Counted from the stretch's first letter, positions 17,946 to 27,911 are shown. The stretch: 64,000 nt of DNA from Aliishimia sp045106335 (GCA_045106335.1 JBGCEM010000057.1:1-64000); one strand, 5' to 3'. The notes: a model not told the origin generated them from the sequence alone. Numbers and translations are program-made.

Positions 17946-18512
17946 ATGGCACATGAAATTTTGACGCGGCGTGGTTTCACGCTGTCACTTTTGGCAAGTA
18001 CAGGCGCAGTGGCTGCCTGCGGAAATGGAATCGGTGGACGCGGATCAGCAACAATTGATGCCCGGGTCGACGCGACTTTGGCCGAGATGTTTTCATCTTA
18101 TCCCAACACACGCGATCTCGCACAAAAAGCCAATGGTATGTTGATTATGCCGCTGGTGACAGAAGCCGGGTTTGGTTTTGGCGGGGCTTATGGGCGCGGC
18201 GCGTTACGGGTCAATAACGTGACTGTTGACTATTATTCGGTGATAAAAGGATCGGGTGGTCTGCAAATCGGGGCACAGCAATACGCACATGTGTTATTTT
18301 TCATGACCCAAGAGGCTTTGTCGGATTTTCGAACATCTTCGGGCTGGGCTGCCGGTGCAGATCTAGAATATGTGATTTCAGATCAAGGGGATAGCCTGAA
18401 CGCAGATACGACAACAGTGCTAAGTCCCGTCTTGGCCGCTGTTTTTGGGCGTGCGGGCTTGCGAATTGGAGCCACATTGGAAGGCACCAAATACACACGC
18501 ATCATCCCCTAA
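17946..18512 (+). CDS. SYLF/YSC84-domain lipoprotein
   Basis: A 188-residue exported protein. The N-terminus TRRGFTLSLLASTGAVAAC has a twin-arginine, a hydrophobic core and a lipobox (VAAC), so it is probably a lipoprotein, possibly Tat-exported. The rest matches the SYLF (lipid-binding YSC84) domain: the NGMLIMPLVTEAGFGFGGAYG segment and the later YVISDQGDSLNADTTTVLSP segment. SYLF proteins bind phosphoinositides or other membrane lipids in eukaryotes; the bacterial role is unclear. Start at the second ATG (17946) is preferred because the signal peptide then begins properly. It stands alone between hemB and a convergent PAS-protein gene. Confidence 0.82.
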   Translation: MAHEILTRRGFTLSLLASTGAVAACGNGIGGRGSATIDARVDATLAEMFSSYPNTRDLAQKANGMLIMPLVTEAGFGFGGAYGRGALRVNNVTVDYYSVIKGSGGLQIGAQQYAHVLFFMTQEALSDFRTSSGWAAGADLEYVISDQGDSLNADTTTVLSPVLAAVFGRAGLRIGATLEGTKYTRIIP

Positions 18513-18783
18513 AAATGTAACATAAAAAATCAATTTTTTTGATCGCCGTTCACACTCGACCAAGAAAAGCTGCATCAGAGCAGCGTTCCAAATCGTGCGC
18601 TTTGCCTATTTGCTACGCTTCTGTTGTACCTTGCCTTACCGCCGTAACATCAGTAATTCACAGCGCCGCCAGGTTGCACTGGGTGGCAGGGCTTTTGTTC
18701 ACAAAGTTTCAGGCACGGCAATTTGGGCAATGCGCACCCAGCTTTACAGGCACATGCCTTAAGCGTGGGTCAATTGGGTATTA

Positions 18784-20010
18784 TCACGCTGCAATTGAAC
18801 CTTCGGCGCGACGTCCCAGACGTCGGATATCATCGCTTGAGGTCAAAATTCGAGCAACGCAGCTGAGAATATCGTCAAAGTGATCACTCATCATAAGCTG
18901 GGCGTTCCCCAAACGGTTCACAATTTCATCCAAACCATCCAGGTCACCATCAAACTTAGAGCGTTCAATTTTACACATTATGCGCGATAGCTCTAAGCCG
19001 GACAGCATCCGACGCATCGAACGACACTGTGTCGAAAACTTTTCGATCCTTTTGGACAGATCCTGCACATCAGACAATGATGTTGTGTGATATTCCCCTG
19101 CCAATCCGCGCAAAAGTTCCACGTCCCGATCAGGTTGATCTGGTGTTCCTTCGCGGACCGTTTGCAAGAACGACGCCATATCGCTCATCAAACTGCTCAA
19201 CGCGATTTTATAGACGACTTGACGAACGGCTTCGGCACCAACTGTGCTGTCAGCCCCAAAGCGAGCCAAATGTTCTTCCATGGATTGCGTCATCAAACGA
19301 TGGTTACCAGAAATCACACTGATTGGTCCGTCATTGCCTTCTAGGCGACCCGATTGCAGACGCATATTATAGGGAATTTGCTCTGTATTGTGAAATGCTT
19401 GCGTAATTTTACGCGTTTGCGCGTCTAATTGGCGGACATCGTCAAACAACAAGCTTAAAGCCGAGGACATGCGGTCTTCTTCGCGCCCCATTTGTGTTTT
19501 GCGTGCCGCAATTTCATCACGCAATGCGAAGCTCATAAATTCAACATAGTCGCTGTACCCCAAGGATATGATCATCTTATCGAGTTCAGCTGCGCTTTTC
19601 TTTGGACTAAGACCATCGGCTTCAAGTTGGATTAAATCGCCATATACCTTTTGGACAGGCCCCAAAATTCCACAACTGGGTTTCAAGCTAAGCGCCATGT
19701 AGCCATCTTCCAGCGGCACAAAATTGGCCAAACACCAATATGTGCCCCCACCCGCAGATTTGTTCTTTATATAAGCCGCAACGGGGTTACCGGCCTGAAT
19801 AGCGTCCCAAATCTTGCTAAACACACCACGGGGCATATCTGCATCGCGCAAAATGTTATGTGGCGTCCCTTCTAAAGCGTCCCATTCATGTCCATTCACA
19901 CGGATGAACGCCGCATTGCAGGACACGATGACACCTTGTTCATCGGTGCGTGAAAACAGAAGATCCTCAACTGCGAAGTCGACATCCACTACTTTTCCTG
20001 ACTGTTCCAA
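18784..20010 (-). CDS. PAS-domain protein, Aer-like sensor with helical C-terminus
   Basis: A 408-residue cytoplasmic protein. Residues about 1-115 form an Aer-type PAS domain (GTPHNILRDADMPRGVFSKI, then KNKSAGGGTYWCLANFVP), a pattern used in energy-taxis sensors. Residues 115-408 are predicted mainly helical, but I do not see membrane helices, HAMP, or the conserved hairpin of methyl-accepting proteins, so it is not a standard chemoreceptor. The start is a TTG at 20010: the frame has no ATG before a TAA further upstream, and AGGGGA sits seven bases before the TTG. It is divergent from the penicillin-acylase gene. A signalling role in taxis or attachment is inference. Confidence 0.7.
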   Translation of the reverse strand: MEQSGKVVDVDFAVEDLLFSRTDEQGVIVSCNAAFIRVNGHEWDALEGTPHNILRDADMPRGVFSKIWDAIQAGNPVAAYIKNKSAGGGTYWCLANFVPLEDGYMALSLKPSCGILGPVQKVYGDLIQLEADGLSPKKSAAELDKMIISLGYSDYVEFMSFALRDEIAARKTQMGREEDRMSSALSLLFDDVRQLDAQTRKITQAFHNTEQIPYNMRLQSGRLEGNDGPISVISGNHRLMTQSMEEHLARFGADSTVGAEAVRQVVYKIALSSLMSDMASFLQTVREGTPDQPDRDVELLRGLAGEYHTTSLSDVQDLSKRIEKFSTQCRSMRRMLSGLELSRIMCKIERSKFDGDLDGLDEIVNRLGNAQLMMSDHFDDILSCVARILTSSDDIRRLGRRAEGSIAA

Positions 20011-20252
20011 ACCAATTCCCCTAGGCCAGCGATATTTGGCTTAAATATTGCAGCAGAACATTACTTCGGTGTTAATTGAGAACCGCATTATGTGAAAATC
20101 TGAAACGGCGCACCATTGGCCCCTGGTGGTCACGATATGTGTCACAACATCGTTCGCCCCTTCGGGTGTTACAGCATCGGCGCGCTGTTGCTTTTAGCGT
20201 AGGACCTCCATAACACTCTGTGCGCAAACACCCTCAAAATAAAGGACCCGTT

Positions 20253-22718
20253 ATGGCTTTGGTCTTCCGCTGGCTTATGCGTCTGGCAGGGGTGATGATT
20301 GTTTTGGTGCTTTTGATGGTTGCTGGCGTTTATTATTTCGCCGCCCGTTCGCTGCCGGACTATGATCGTACAGTGGAGACGCAAGGCATCAGTGCACCCG
20401 TCGAGATCGTGCGCGATACGGCAAACGTGCCACATATCTTTGCCGATACCGATCCAGATGCCTTTTTCGCCCTTGGCTTTGCCCATGCACAGGACCGTTT
20501 ATGGCAAATGACCATGATGCGCCGCACGGCACAGGGGCGTCTTAGCGAAGTGTTCGGCATCGAAACCTTGACCATCGACACTTTTATCCGACGGCTGGAT
20601 GTGTACCGCCTGGCCCAGCAATCGGTGCAAGCGCAAAGCCGCTATACGCAAACTGCTCTGACATCTTATGCGGCAGGTGTGAATGCGCGGTTAAACCAAA
20701 TCAACGCCGAAGCCTTGGGGCGAGGCGCGCCCGAGATGTTTTTATTCAACACTCCCATCGCCCCATGGGTGCCCGCAGATTCGCTTGCAATCATCAAACT
20801 GATGGGGCTTCAATTGTCCTCGCATTTGGAACAAGAAGTGCTGCGCGCGCGGACACAATTGGCGCTGAATGAACCAGAGCGGCTGCGCGATATTCTGCCC
20901 GACCATCCCGGTGCAGGTATTGCCGAGCTGCCGGAATTTTCCCAATTATTCCCAGATCTTCGCCGCGTGGCGCAGGCCTCGATCAGTCCAAACGAGCCCG
21001 CTTTCACGCCCTTCCCCAAACGCGCTTTTTCCGGGGCTTCCAATGCCTGGGCGGCGGCCCCGACACGGTCTGCTTCGGGCGGGACGCTGTTGGCAAATGA
21101 TCCACATTTGGGGCTTAGCGCGCCGTCGATTTGGTATTTGGCGCGGCTTGAACTGGCCACAGGTGGGGTGATTGGCGCCACAATCCCGGGCCTACCTGCG
21201 ATCCTGACGGGGCGGTCGGGGCAATTGGGGTGGGGTCTGACCACCGCCTTTGTGGATGATCAGGATGTGTTTATTGAAAAGCTAAACCCGGAAAACGCAA
21301 ATGAATATCTGACGCCAGATGGCTACAAACCCTTTGAAAGCCGCGCGAGCATTATCAAAATCAAAGATGCCGAGCCCGTGACGCTGCAACTGAGGTGGAG
21401 CGAAAACGGCCCGGTTCTGTCACCCTCACGCCATTCGATTGGGCTGATCACCCCGCCCGGCCATGTGGCAGCCCTGTCTTGGACGTTGTTGTCGGGCCAA
21501 GATACGTCGCTAACGGCGGCCCTTGAGTTGATGCGCGCCACCGACATCACCGAGGCGATTGAAACGGGCGAACGCTATGTCGCCCCCGCGCAAAACCTGA
21601 CTTTGGTGGATACAGATACAATTGCGATGAAAACCATCGGCCATGTGCCGCGCCGCGATGCGCGCCATGCTTCGCAGGGGCGTATTCCCAGTCAAGGCTG
21701 GCTGCCGGAAAACCGATGGGATGGGCGGATGCCTTATCTGTCCAATCCCGAATTCGTCGCACCTGTGTCGGGCATTTTAGGCAATACCAATAACAAGACT
21801 GTGCAACGTCCATTTCCGGGGCATATTTCCTTTGTCTGGGGCGATGCGCAGCGGGTGCGGCGCTGGCAAAACCTGATGCAAAGCCGACTTGTGCACACGC
21901 GCGACAGCTTTATCGAGGCACAATTGGACACGGTCAGCTACACAGCACGCGCGCTATTGCCGCTGATTGGCGCAGATTTGTGGTTTACCGGCGAAACCGC
22001 CCCCGAAGGCACCCCAGCACGCAACCGCCAACGGGCCCTGGCCCTGTTGGCCAGTTGGAACGGTGAAATGAACGAACATTTGCCAGAACCTTTGCTTTAT
22101 GCCGCTTGGACCCGGGCGCTGCAGACGCGGCTGATCCAGGATGAACTTGGGCCGTTGGCCGACGAATTTACCCATGTAGAACCGTTGTTTATTGAACGGG
22201 TCTATCGCGATATCGAAGGGGCCTCAGCGTGGTGTGACGTCAAACAATCAAGCCGCGTGGAAACCTGTTCCGAGATGGCGCAACTGGCGTTAGATGATGC
22301 CCTGATTTGGATTGAGGAAAGCTGGGGCGACAATTTCGAAAGCTTGCGTTGGGGGGATGCGCATCAGGCCACGCATGATCATCAGGTGCTGGGTGAAATC
22401 CCGATTCTTTCGACTTTGGTCAATATCCGTCAAAGCACGTCTGGGGGGGACAACACATTACTGCGCGGCAAGACCAGCGGCAAAGATCCAACCCCCTTTC
22501 ACAATGTCCATGGGGCCGGATATCGGGGGGTCTATGATTTTGCGGATCCCGACAGTTCGGTCTTTGTGATTTCGACGGGGCAATCGGGGCATATGCTGTC
22601 GCGTCATTATGATGATTTGGCCCAGTTGTGGCGACGGGGCGAGTATATTCCGATGTCGCTAAGCCCAGACTTGGCGCGCGCGGGCTCTGTGGGCGTCACG
22701 GTTTTGCGGCCCAACTAG
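20253..22718 (+). CDS. Penicillin acylase family protein (Ntn hydrolase)
   Basis: An 821-residue member of the S45 family of N-terminal-nucleophile amidohydrolases, which self-cleave to alpha and beta chains; known members hydrolyse penicillins or acyl-homoserine lactones. A membrane anchor or signal lies at about residues 5-30. The alpha-chain motif ADTDPDAFFALGFAHAQDRLW is clear. The probable cleavage site and nucleophile is the Ser of GASNAW, followed by the LLANDPHLGLS segment; a later GNTNNK segment is also typical. ATG at 20253 has AAAGGA upstream. Substrate (lactone, beta-lactam or other amide) cannot be told. A pseudouridine synthase gene follows within 81 bases. Confidence 0.87.
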   Translation: MALVFRWLMRLAGVMIVLVLLMVAGVYYFAARSLPDYDRTVETQGISAPVEIVRDTANVPHIFADTDPDAFFALGFAHAQDRLWQMTMMRRTAQGRLSEVFGIETLTIDTFIRRLDVYRLAQQSVQAQSRYTQTALTSYAAGVNARLNQINAEALGRGAPEMFLFNTPIAPWVPADSLAIIKLMGLQLSSHLEQEVLRARTQLALNEPERLRDILPDHPGAGIAELPEFSQLFPDLRRVAQASISPNEPAFTPFPKRAFSGASNAWAAAPTRSASGGTLLANDPHLGLSAPSIWYLARLELATGGVIGATIPGLPAILTGRSGQLGWGLTTAFVDDQDVFIEKLNPENANEYLTPDGYKPFESRASIIKIKDAEPVTLQLRWSENGPVLSPSRHSIGLITPPGHVAALSWTLLSGQDTSLTAALELMRATDITEAIETGERYVAPAQNLTLVDTDTIAMKTIGHVPRRDARHASQGRIPSQGWLPENRWDGRMPYLSNPEFVAPVSGILGNTNNKTVQRPFPGHISFVWGDAQRVRRWQNLMQSRLVHTRDSFIEAQLDTVSYTARALLPLIGADLWFTGETAPEGTPARNRQRALALLASWNGEMNEHLPEPLLYAAWTRALQTRLIQDELGPLADEFTHVEPLFIERVYRDIEGASAWCDVKQSSRVETCSEMAQLALDDALIWIEESWGDNFESLRWGDAHQATHDHQVLGEIPILSTLVNIRQSTSGGDNTLLRGKTSGKDPTPFHNVHGAGYRGVYDFADPDSSVFVISTGQSGHMLSRHYDDLAQLWRRGEYIPMSLSPDLARAGSVGVTVLRPN

Positions 22719-22799
22719 CATGGGGGGGTGGGGCCAAAGGACGGTATGCCAAGCGCGCACCCGACGCAAAATGGCGGATTTTGGGAACGGGGGTTTGGA

Positions 22800-23342
22800 A
22801 TGTTAATTGCACTGAACAAACCCTTTGGTGTGCTGAGCCAATTTACCGACAAAAGCATGGTAGCCAGCCCCCGTCCGACCTTATCGACCTATGTCCAGCT
22901 GCCAAATGTGTATCCTGCAGGGCGGTTGGATCGCGACAGCGAGGGGCTGTTGCTGTTGACGGATGATGGTCGCTTGCAGGCGCGGATTGCGCATCCGAAG
23001 TTCAAGAAGCCAAAAACCTATCTTGCGCAAATCGAAGGCGTGCCAGATGCGGCCGCTTTGAAAGCTTTGCAATCCGGGGTCACGCTGAAGGATGGTCGCA
23101 CGCGCCCTGCCCTTGTACGCAAGATCGACCCGCCGGATTGGGTATGGCCGCGTGACCCGCCCATTCGCGTGCGCAAATCAGTGCCTGATTGTTGGATTGA
23201 GCTAACCTTAACCGAAGGGCGCAACCGGCAAGTGCGGCGTATGACAGCGCATGTTGGGCATCCGACTTTGCGTTTGATCCGGTGGTCTATTGGGGATTGG
23301 ACGCTGCAGGGTCTTGCCCCCGGAAGCTACCGCGAACTCTGA
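22800..23342 (+). CDS. rluE: rRNA pseudouridine synthase, RluE/RsuA family
   Basis: A 180-residue enzyme converting specific uridines in rRNA to pseudouridine. Motif II with the catalytic Asp is GRLDRDSEGLLLLTDDGRL (near residue 43), and EGRNRQVRRM near the C-terminus is the conserved RsuA-family motif. It lacks an N-terminal S4 domain, as in RluE, which in E. coli modifies 23S rRNA U2457. The start MLIALNKPFGVL at 22800 places the fold start correctly; the frame could begin earlier at 22746 or 22728 with poor similarity. It ends one base before the convergent hflX stop. Confidence 0.87.
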   Translation: MLIALNKPFGVLSQFTDKSMVASPRPTLSTYVQLPNVYPAGRLDRDSEGLLLLTDDGRLQARIAHPKFKKPKTYLAQIEGVPDAAALKALQSGVTLKDGRTRPALVRKIDPPDWVWPRDPPIRVRKSVPDCWIELTLTEGRNRQVRRMTAHVGHPTLRLIRWSIGDWTLQGLAPGSYREL

Positions 23343-24617
23343 TCACATCCCGTCGAAGGTTGCCCTTTGACGCGCAGTCCAACGCACAGCGAAGGCAGCC
23401 CCTTCATCCGTGATCTCTTCGGATTGGACCAGATCATTCTGATAAAGCCACGCACGTTTGCGGCCCTCGGCATGGCCCAGCTGCACTGTTTCATCCATCA
23501 CCACGCCGCGCAAAGTTTCGGCAATGGCAGACAGCGGCGCCGCCAACCCTTCACCTGTCAGCGCCGACGTCACATAAATCCCATCCGACCGTTGCGCCCG
23601 TGTGCGCACCGCATCTGCGGCTTCTGCATCAAGCAGATCGACTTTGTTCCACAGCTCAAACCGGGTGCGCGTGTCCTCCACCCCCAGTGAATTCAGGATA
23701 TCTTCGACATTTTCTGCCTGCTGTTCTGTTTCGCGGTGCGAAATATCGCGCACATGGACGATAATATCTGCGCTAAGGACCTCTTCAAGTGTCGCACGAA
23801 ATGCCGCCACCAATTCTGTTGGAAGATCGGAAATGAAGCCCACGGTGTCGGATAAGATCACCTCGGGACCATCGGGCAGATCGACTTTGCGCATCGTTGG
23901 ATCGAGCGTGGCGAACAACATGTCCTTGGCCATCACATCTGCGCCCGTTAAGCGATTGAACAGCGTCGATTTTCCGGCGTTGGTATAGCCCACAAGGGCG
24001 ACAATCGGATACGGAACTTTGGCGCGTGCGGCCCGGTGCAGCCCCCGGGTCTTGACCACCTTGGCCAGTTGGCGGCGCAAGCGCACAAGTTGTTCATCAA
24101 TCGCGCGCCGGTCCGCTTCGATCTGCGTCTCACCGGGACCGCCCACAAACCCCAAGCCCCCGCGCTGGCGTTCCAAATGCGTCCAAGCCCGCACAAGTCG
24201 CGTGCGCTGATAAGACAACGCCGCCATTTCGACCTGCAACACGCCTTCGCGCGTCGCAGCCCGGTCCGAAAAGATTTCCAGGATCAGACCCGTGCGGTCC
24301 AAAACCTTACATTTCCAGGCTTTTTCAAGATTGCGCTGCTGTACGGGCGTCACCGGCCCGTCGATCAAAACCAGCTCAATATCAGCCGCATGGATACGCG
24401 CGCCGAGTTCTTCGACCTTGCCTGATCCAAACAGCTCGCCCGGCTTCGGCTTTGGCAACGAAACAATTTCCGCGCCTTCAACTGACAATTCCGGAAGGGC
24501 GCGCGCCAACGACACAGCCTCTTCGAGTGCCGGAGCAGCGTCGCGGCGGTGTTCATTTGTCTTAATATCGGGATGCAGAACCCAAGCGCGGGTCACTGCA
24601 GGCGGTTCGGCAGTCAA
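23343..24617 (-). CDS. hflX: Ribosome-associated GTPase HflX
   Basis: A 424-residue GTPase of the Obg-HflX group that splits stalled ribosomes in other bacteria. The N-terminal HflX domain (about 1-180, with ELFGSGKVEEL and the Gly-rich RGGLGFVGGPGETQIE linker) precedes the G domain: G1 GYTNAGKS (210-217), G3 DTVGF (257-261), G4 NKVD. The gene begins with TTG: hfq's TGA and this TTG overlap as TTGA (24614-24617), so translation is probably coupled to hfq. The pair hfq-hflX is conserved in proteobacteria. Confidence 0.95.
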   Translation of the reverse strand: MTAEPPAVTRAWVLHPDIKTNEHRRDAAPALEEAVSLARALPELSVEGAEIVSLPKPKPGELFGSGKVEELGARIHAADIELVLIDGPVTPVQQRNLEKAWKCKVLDRTGLILEIFSDRAATREGVLQVEMAALSYQRTRLVRAWTHLERQRGGLGFVGGPGETQIEADRRAIDEQLVRLRRQLAKVVKTRGLHRAARAKVPYPIVALVGYTNAGKSTLFNRLTGADVMAKDMLFATLDPTMRKVDLPDGPEVILSDTVGFISDLPTELVAAFRATLEEVLSADIIVHVRDISHRETEQQAENVEDILNSLGVEDTRTRFELWNKVDLLDAEAADAVRTRAQRSDGIYVTSALTGEGLAAPLSAIAETLRGVVMDETVQLGHAEGRKRAWLYQNDLVQSEEITDEGAAFAVRWTARQRATFDGM

Positions 24618-24853
24618 GCGCTGTCTTCACCTTCATACAAGCTGATCGGTTGGCTCGGCATAATTGTCGATATCGCATGCTTATAAACAAGCTGGCTTTG
24701 ACCGTCGCGGCGCAACAACACGCAAAAATTGTCAAACCATGTGATCACGCCCTGCAGCTTTACGCCGTTAATCAGAAAGATCGTAACCGGAACTTTCGTC
24801 TTACGCACATGATTCAAAAACGCATCTTGCAGATTCTGTCGGTCAGAAGCCAT
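24614..24853 (-). CDS. hfq: RNA chaperone Hfq
   Basis: A 79-residue Sm-like protein that forms hexameric rings and pairs small RNAs with mRNAs. Sm1 (VPVTIFLINGVKLQGVITWF, about 21-40) and the Sm2 motif YKHAISTIMPS (about 57-67) are intact; there is almost no C-terminal tail, as usual for alphaproteobacteria. It is the next-to-last gene of the leftward ntr-trk-hfq-hflX block, though 131 bases separate it from trkH, leaving room for its own promoter. Confidence 0.97.
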   Translation of the reverse strand: MASDRQNLQDAFLNHVRKTKVPVTIFLINGVKLQGVITWFDNFCVLLRRDGQSQLVYKHAISTIMPSQPISLYEGEDSA

Positions 24854-24984
24854 TGGTTTTCAGCCTTTTTTTATCTTCTGGTGCTTGTCACGCAACCGTC
24901 TCTTTTACGTGAATATGTCCGAGCACGCGTTAAGATTCCACCCCCAAAACGCAACGAAGCGCGAACATGGATCTAACTGTGCTT

Positions 24985-26535
24985 TTATCCGCGCCACAAT
25001 TCAGGGGTGAGCAGCGCAATCACCGCCAAAGTTTCAAGCCGCCCGACCACCATTGAGATGCAAAACACAAGCTTGGCACCGATGGGCAATGTGGCGACTT
25101 CGATCGGGGTCGGGCCCGCCACCTGCAGCAAAGGTCCGGTATTGGACAGGGCCGCCGAGGCCATAATCATCGCGTCCTCAAACCCGACCCCAAAGGCTGT
25201 CAGCAACAGACAAATCGCCGCCAAAGACAGGGCAAACAGCATGAAAAACACCCAAGCAATATAGGCGCCTTGCCGTTGCAACCGCCGCCCCATGCCACGC
25301 GCACCGCTGACCGAGGACGGATGGACCAGCTGTTCCATCTCGCGCATGCCATGGCGATAGAGCGCAAAGACCCGCAGCAGCTTGACGCCCCCCGCAGTCG
25401 TGGCAACACCGCCCCCCATCAGGGCCAGCGCAATCAGGATCAACCCAGGCGTGCCCAATCCCGACCACCCCTGTGCTTCGGCCCAATAGGCGCTGGTGAA
25501 ACCGGTGGTGGTCAAAAAACTGGCCACTGTGAAGACACCACCCCACAGCGCACGCAAACCATCGATCAGACCCGTGGGGCCACTAAACTCAAACGTGCCC
25601 ACCCAGTGGCGCAAAAACAGCAAGACCGGGATGCAGACAATCAACGCCGTCGCCAATCGAATTTCGGGGTCCGTGTGCAGTCCTTCGTCGGTTTGCGTGA
25701 CCGTGTCCGATGAAAAGGTCAGGCGCGAAATGGCAAAGGCCAAAAACATAAACATGACGACCTCGCCTGCAAAGCCTGCAGCCGCCGTGTCGAGCCCGCC
25801 AATGGGCGACAGGCCGGATGTCGACATGATTGACATGGCATGGATAAGCGCCACCAAAGACTGCTCTGCGCTGGTCAAAAGCATTATCCAAAGTGCCAAG
25901 GTCAACCCGGCATAGATCGGGAACAGCGTGCCAATCACGCGGTAAAGCCGCGCCCGCGTGCCAGCCCGCGTCATTGCGCGCCCTGTGGACCCGGCGCGCC
26001 CTGGCTCTGCGCGGGCTGTGACCTCAAACCCGCCCAGGTTCAGCGGTGCTAGGATTGCAGCAGCCGCCGCCCACATCACGAATCCCCCCAACCAAGCCAC
26101 CTGCCCGCGCCACAGATGCAATGCACCGCCCAATCGGTCAGGATCCGTGAAAGCAACCGAACCGGTGGTGGTCATCGCAGAAACCATTTCCAAATAAGCG
26201 TTGAAATAAGTGGTGGTGCGCAGTGCTTCATAAAACGGCAGGGCCAGAACGGCGGGTAAGCATAACATCACCACCGACAGCGCAAACAAGGGCGATAGCG
26301 TGCGTTTGCGATCAGCGCGCCCAGCCAAAGCAATTCCGATCAAAACAAACAAAACCGACCCCAAGACACCCGCGTAAAAGAAGGTGCGCGCGACGGAATG
26401 GTCGTCTTGGATCAAAGCATAAAGGGCAGGCACAAACATGGACGCACAGGCCACGCCGAAGGCCAACAAAACAAGTGGAAGATCTCCGATCTGAGCGAAC
26501 ACCCCCACCGCGCGTTTCGAGTTTGCCCGCGCCAT
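24985..26535 (-). CDS. trkH: Trk potassium uptake channel protein TrkH
   Basis: A 516-residue membrane protein, the K+-translocating subunit of the Trk system. It has the helix-pore-helix repeats of the superfamily; the pore loops include TTTGSVAFTDPDRL, MSTSGLSPIGGLD, TTTGFTSAYW and the SNTGPLLQVAG region, each with the filter glycine after Thr/Asn. Its ATG overlaps the trkA stop by one base (TGATG at 26533-26537), so the two are coupled. TrkA gates the channel in response to nucleotides. Confidence 0.95.
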   Translation of the reverse strand: MARANSKRAVGVFAQIGDLPLVLLAFGVACASMFVPALYALIQDDHSVARTFFYAGVLGSVLFVLIGIALAGRADRKRTLSPLFALSVVMLCLPAVLALPFYEALRTTTYFNAYLEMVSAMTTTGSVAFTDPDRLGGALHLWRGQVAWLGGFVMWAAAAAILAPLNLGGFEVTARAEPGRAGSTGRAMTRAGTRARLYRVIGTLFPIYAGLTLALWIMLLTSAEQSLVALIHAMSIMSTSGLSPIGGLDTAAAGFAGEVVMFMFLAFAISRLTFSSDTVTQTDEGLHTDPEIRLATALIVCIPVLLFLRHWVGTFEFSGPTGLIDGLRALWGGVFTVASFLTTTGFTSAYWAEAQGWSGLGTPGLILIALALMGGGVATTAGGVKLLRVFALYRHGMREMEQLVHPSSVSGARGMGRRLQRQGAYIAWVFFMLFALSLAAICLLLTAFGVGFEDAMIMASAALSNTGPLLQVAGPTPIEVATLPIGAKLVFCISMVVGRLETLAVIALLTPELWRG

Positions 26536-27911
26536 CAGAAAAAGTCGATCGAGACCTGCATCAGGCGCTCGACTTCGGGCACATCGCTGGTCAGGGCAAA
26601 CATCGCCACCACATCGCCCTCTTCGATCCGGGTGGATCCTTTGGGGCGGATGACCTCCTCGCCCTTTTGCACAGCGCCCACCAACACACCTTCAGGAAAG
26701 TCGATATCGCCAATTTTCTTGCCTGCCATAGGCGAGGTCGACAGAACTTCGGCCTCAATGATTTCCGCCTCGGCATCGCCTATGGAATAAAGTGCACGCA
26801 CCCGGCCATGGCGAATATGGCGCAGGATTGAGGACACTGTGGTCGCGCGCGGGTTAATGTAAGCATCGATCCCCAAAGGCCCCATCAAAGGCACCAAAGT
26901 CGGGTCATTGATCAGCGCGATTGCAAAGGGGCAGCCTTCAGATTTTGCGCGCACCGCCGCCAGCATGTTGGTCTTGTCGTCATCCGTGACCGCCAGGACC
27001 GCATCGGCGCGCGCAACACCCGCTTCTGCCAACAAAGCCACATCCAAGCCGTCGCCGTGCAGCACAATTGTGCGCTCAAGCGCCTCGGCGGCGCGTTCGG
27101 CCCGGCCCCGGTCACGTTCAATCATCTTGGCCCGCACCCGCTTTGGCCCCGCTTCAAGGTGCTGCGCGACGTTCAAGCCCACATTCCCACCCCCAATCAA
27201 AACCATGCGTTCCTGGATCGCCTCGGATTTCCCAAAGATTTCAAGGGTGCGCGAGACATCTTCGCTGTGCACAAAGATATAACAATCGTCCCCAACAAAC
27301 AGCTGATCGCCAGGTTCAGGTGCAAACAAGCTGCCCTCACGCCGCACCCCAACCACCACGGCGCGCAGGGTCGAAAACAAATCAGTAAGCTGGCGCAAGG
27401 CGGTGTGGATCACCGGGCAGTCTTCTTCAATGGTGATGCCCAAAAGCTGCGCGCGGCCCCCCATAAAGGTTTCCGTGTCAAACGCCGCAGGCGCACTTAG
27501 CCGCTTTAACGCCGCCGCAGCCACTTCGCGTTCGGGCGAAATCACCACATCAATAGGCATGTGATCGCGTCGGTACAGATCGGAATAAATCGCTTCCAGA
27601 TACGAGGTCGAGCGCAGCCGCGCGATCTTGCGTTCCACGCCAAACACCGAATGGGCCACCTGACAGGTCACCATATTCACTTCGTCAGAATGGGTGGCCG
27701 CGATCACCATATCCGCATCCCGTGCCCCGGCCCGATCCAGAATATCAGGATAACTGGCAAAACCGGCAACACCTTGCACGTCCAACACATCCGTCGCCTG
27801 GCGCACAAGATCGGCATTGTTGTCAACGACGGTGACATCGTTGCGCTCGCCTGACAGATGCCGGGCGATTTGCCACCCGACTTGCCCTGCCCCGCAAATG
27901 ATAACCTTCAT
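26535..27911 (-). CDS. trkA: Trk potassium regulatory protein TrkA
   Basis: A 458-residue cytoplasmic protein, exactly the usual TrkA length, with two tandem RCK units. Each has a Rossmann NAD(H)-binding motif: ICGAGQVGW at about 5-13 and IGGGNVGLNVA near 236-246, and each is followed by a TrkA-C domain. I start at the ATG (27911), not the upstream GTG. It is directly coupled to trkH. In related genomes trkA follows ntrX, as here, with an 84-base gap. Confidence 0.96.
   Translation of the reverse strand: MKVIICGAGQVGWQIARHLSGERNDVTVVDNNADLVRQATDVLDVQGVAGFASYPDILDRAGARDADMVIAATHSDEVNMVTCQVAHSVFGVERKIARLRSTSYLEAIYSDLYRRDHMPIDVVISPEREVAAAALKRLSAPAAFDTETFMGGRAQLLGITIEEDCPVIHTALRQLTDLFSTLRAVVVGVRREGSLFAPEPGDQLFVGDDCYIFVHSEDVSRTLEIFGKSEAIQERMVLIGGGNVGLNVAQHLEAGPKRVRAKMIERDRGRAERAAEALERTIVLHGDGLDVALLAEAGVARADAVLAVTDDDKTNMLAAVRAKSEGCPFAIALINDPTLVPLMGPLGIDAYINPRATTVSSILRHIRHGRVRALYSIGDAEAEIIEAEVLSTSPMAGKKIGDIDFPEGVLVGAVQKGEEVIRPKGSTRIEEGDVVAMFALTSDVPEVERLMQVSIDFF

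Noticed and set aside
18539..18883. A rightward frame whose translation contains SCALPIC, resembling sequencing-adapter artefacts
   Set aside because: The DNA (TGCGCTTTGCCTATTTGC) does not match the Illumina adapter GCTCTTCCGATCT; it is an unsupported frame overlapping the PAS-gene end.
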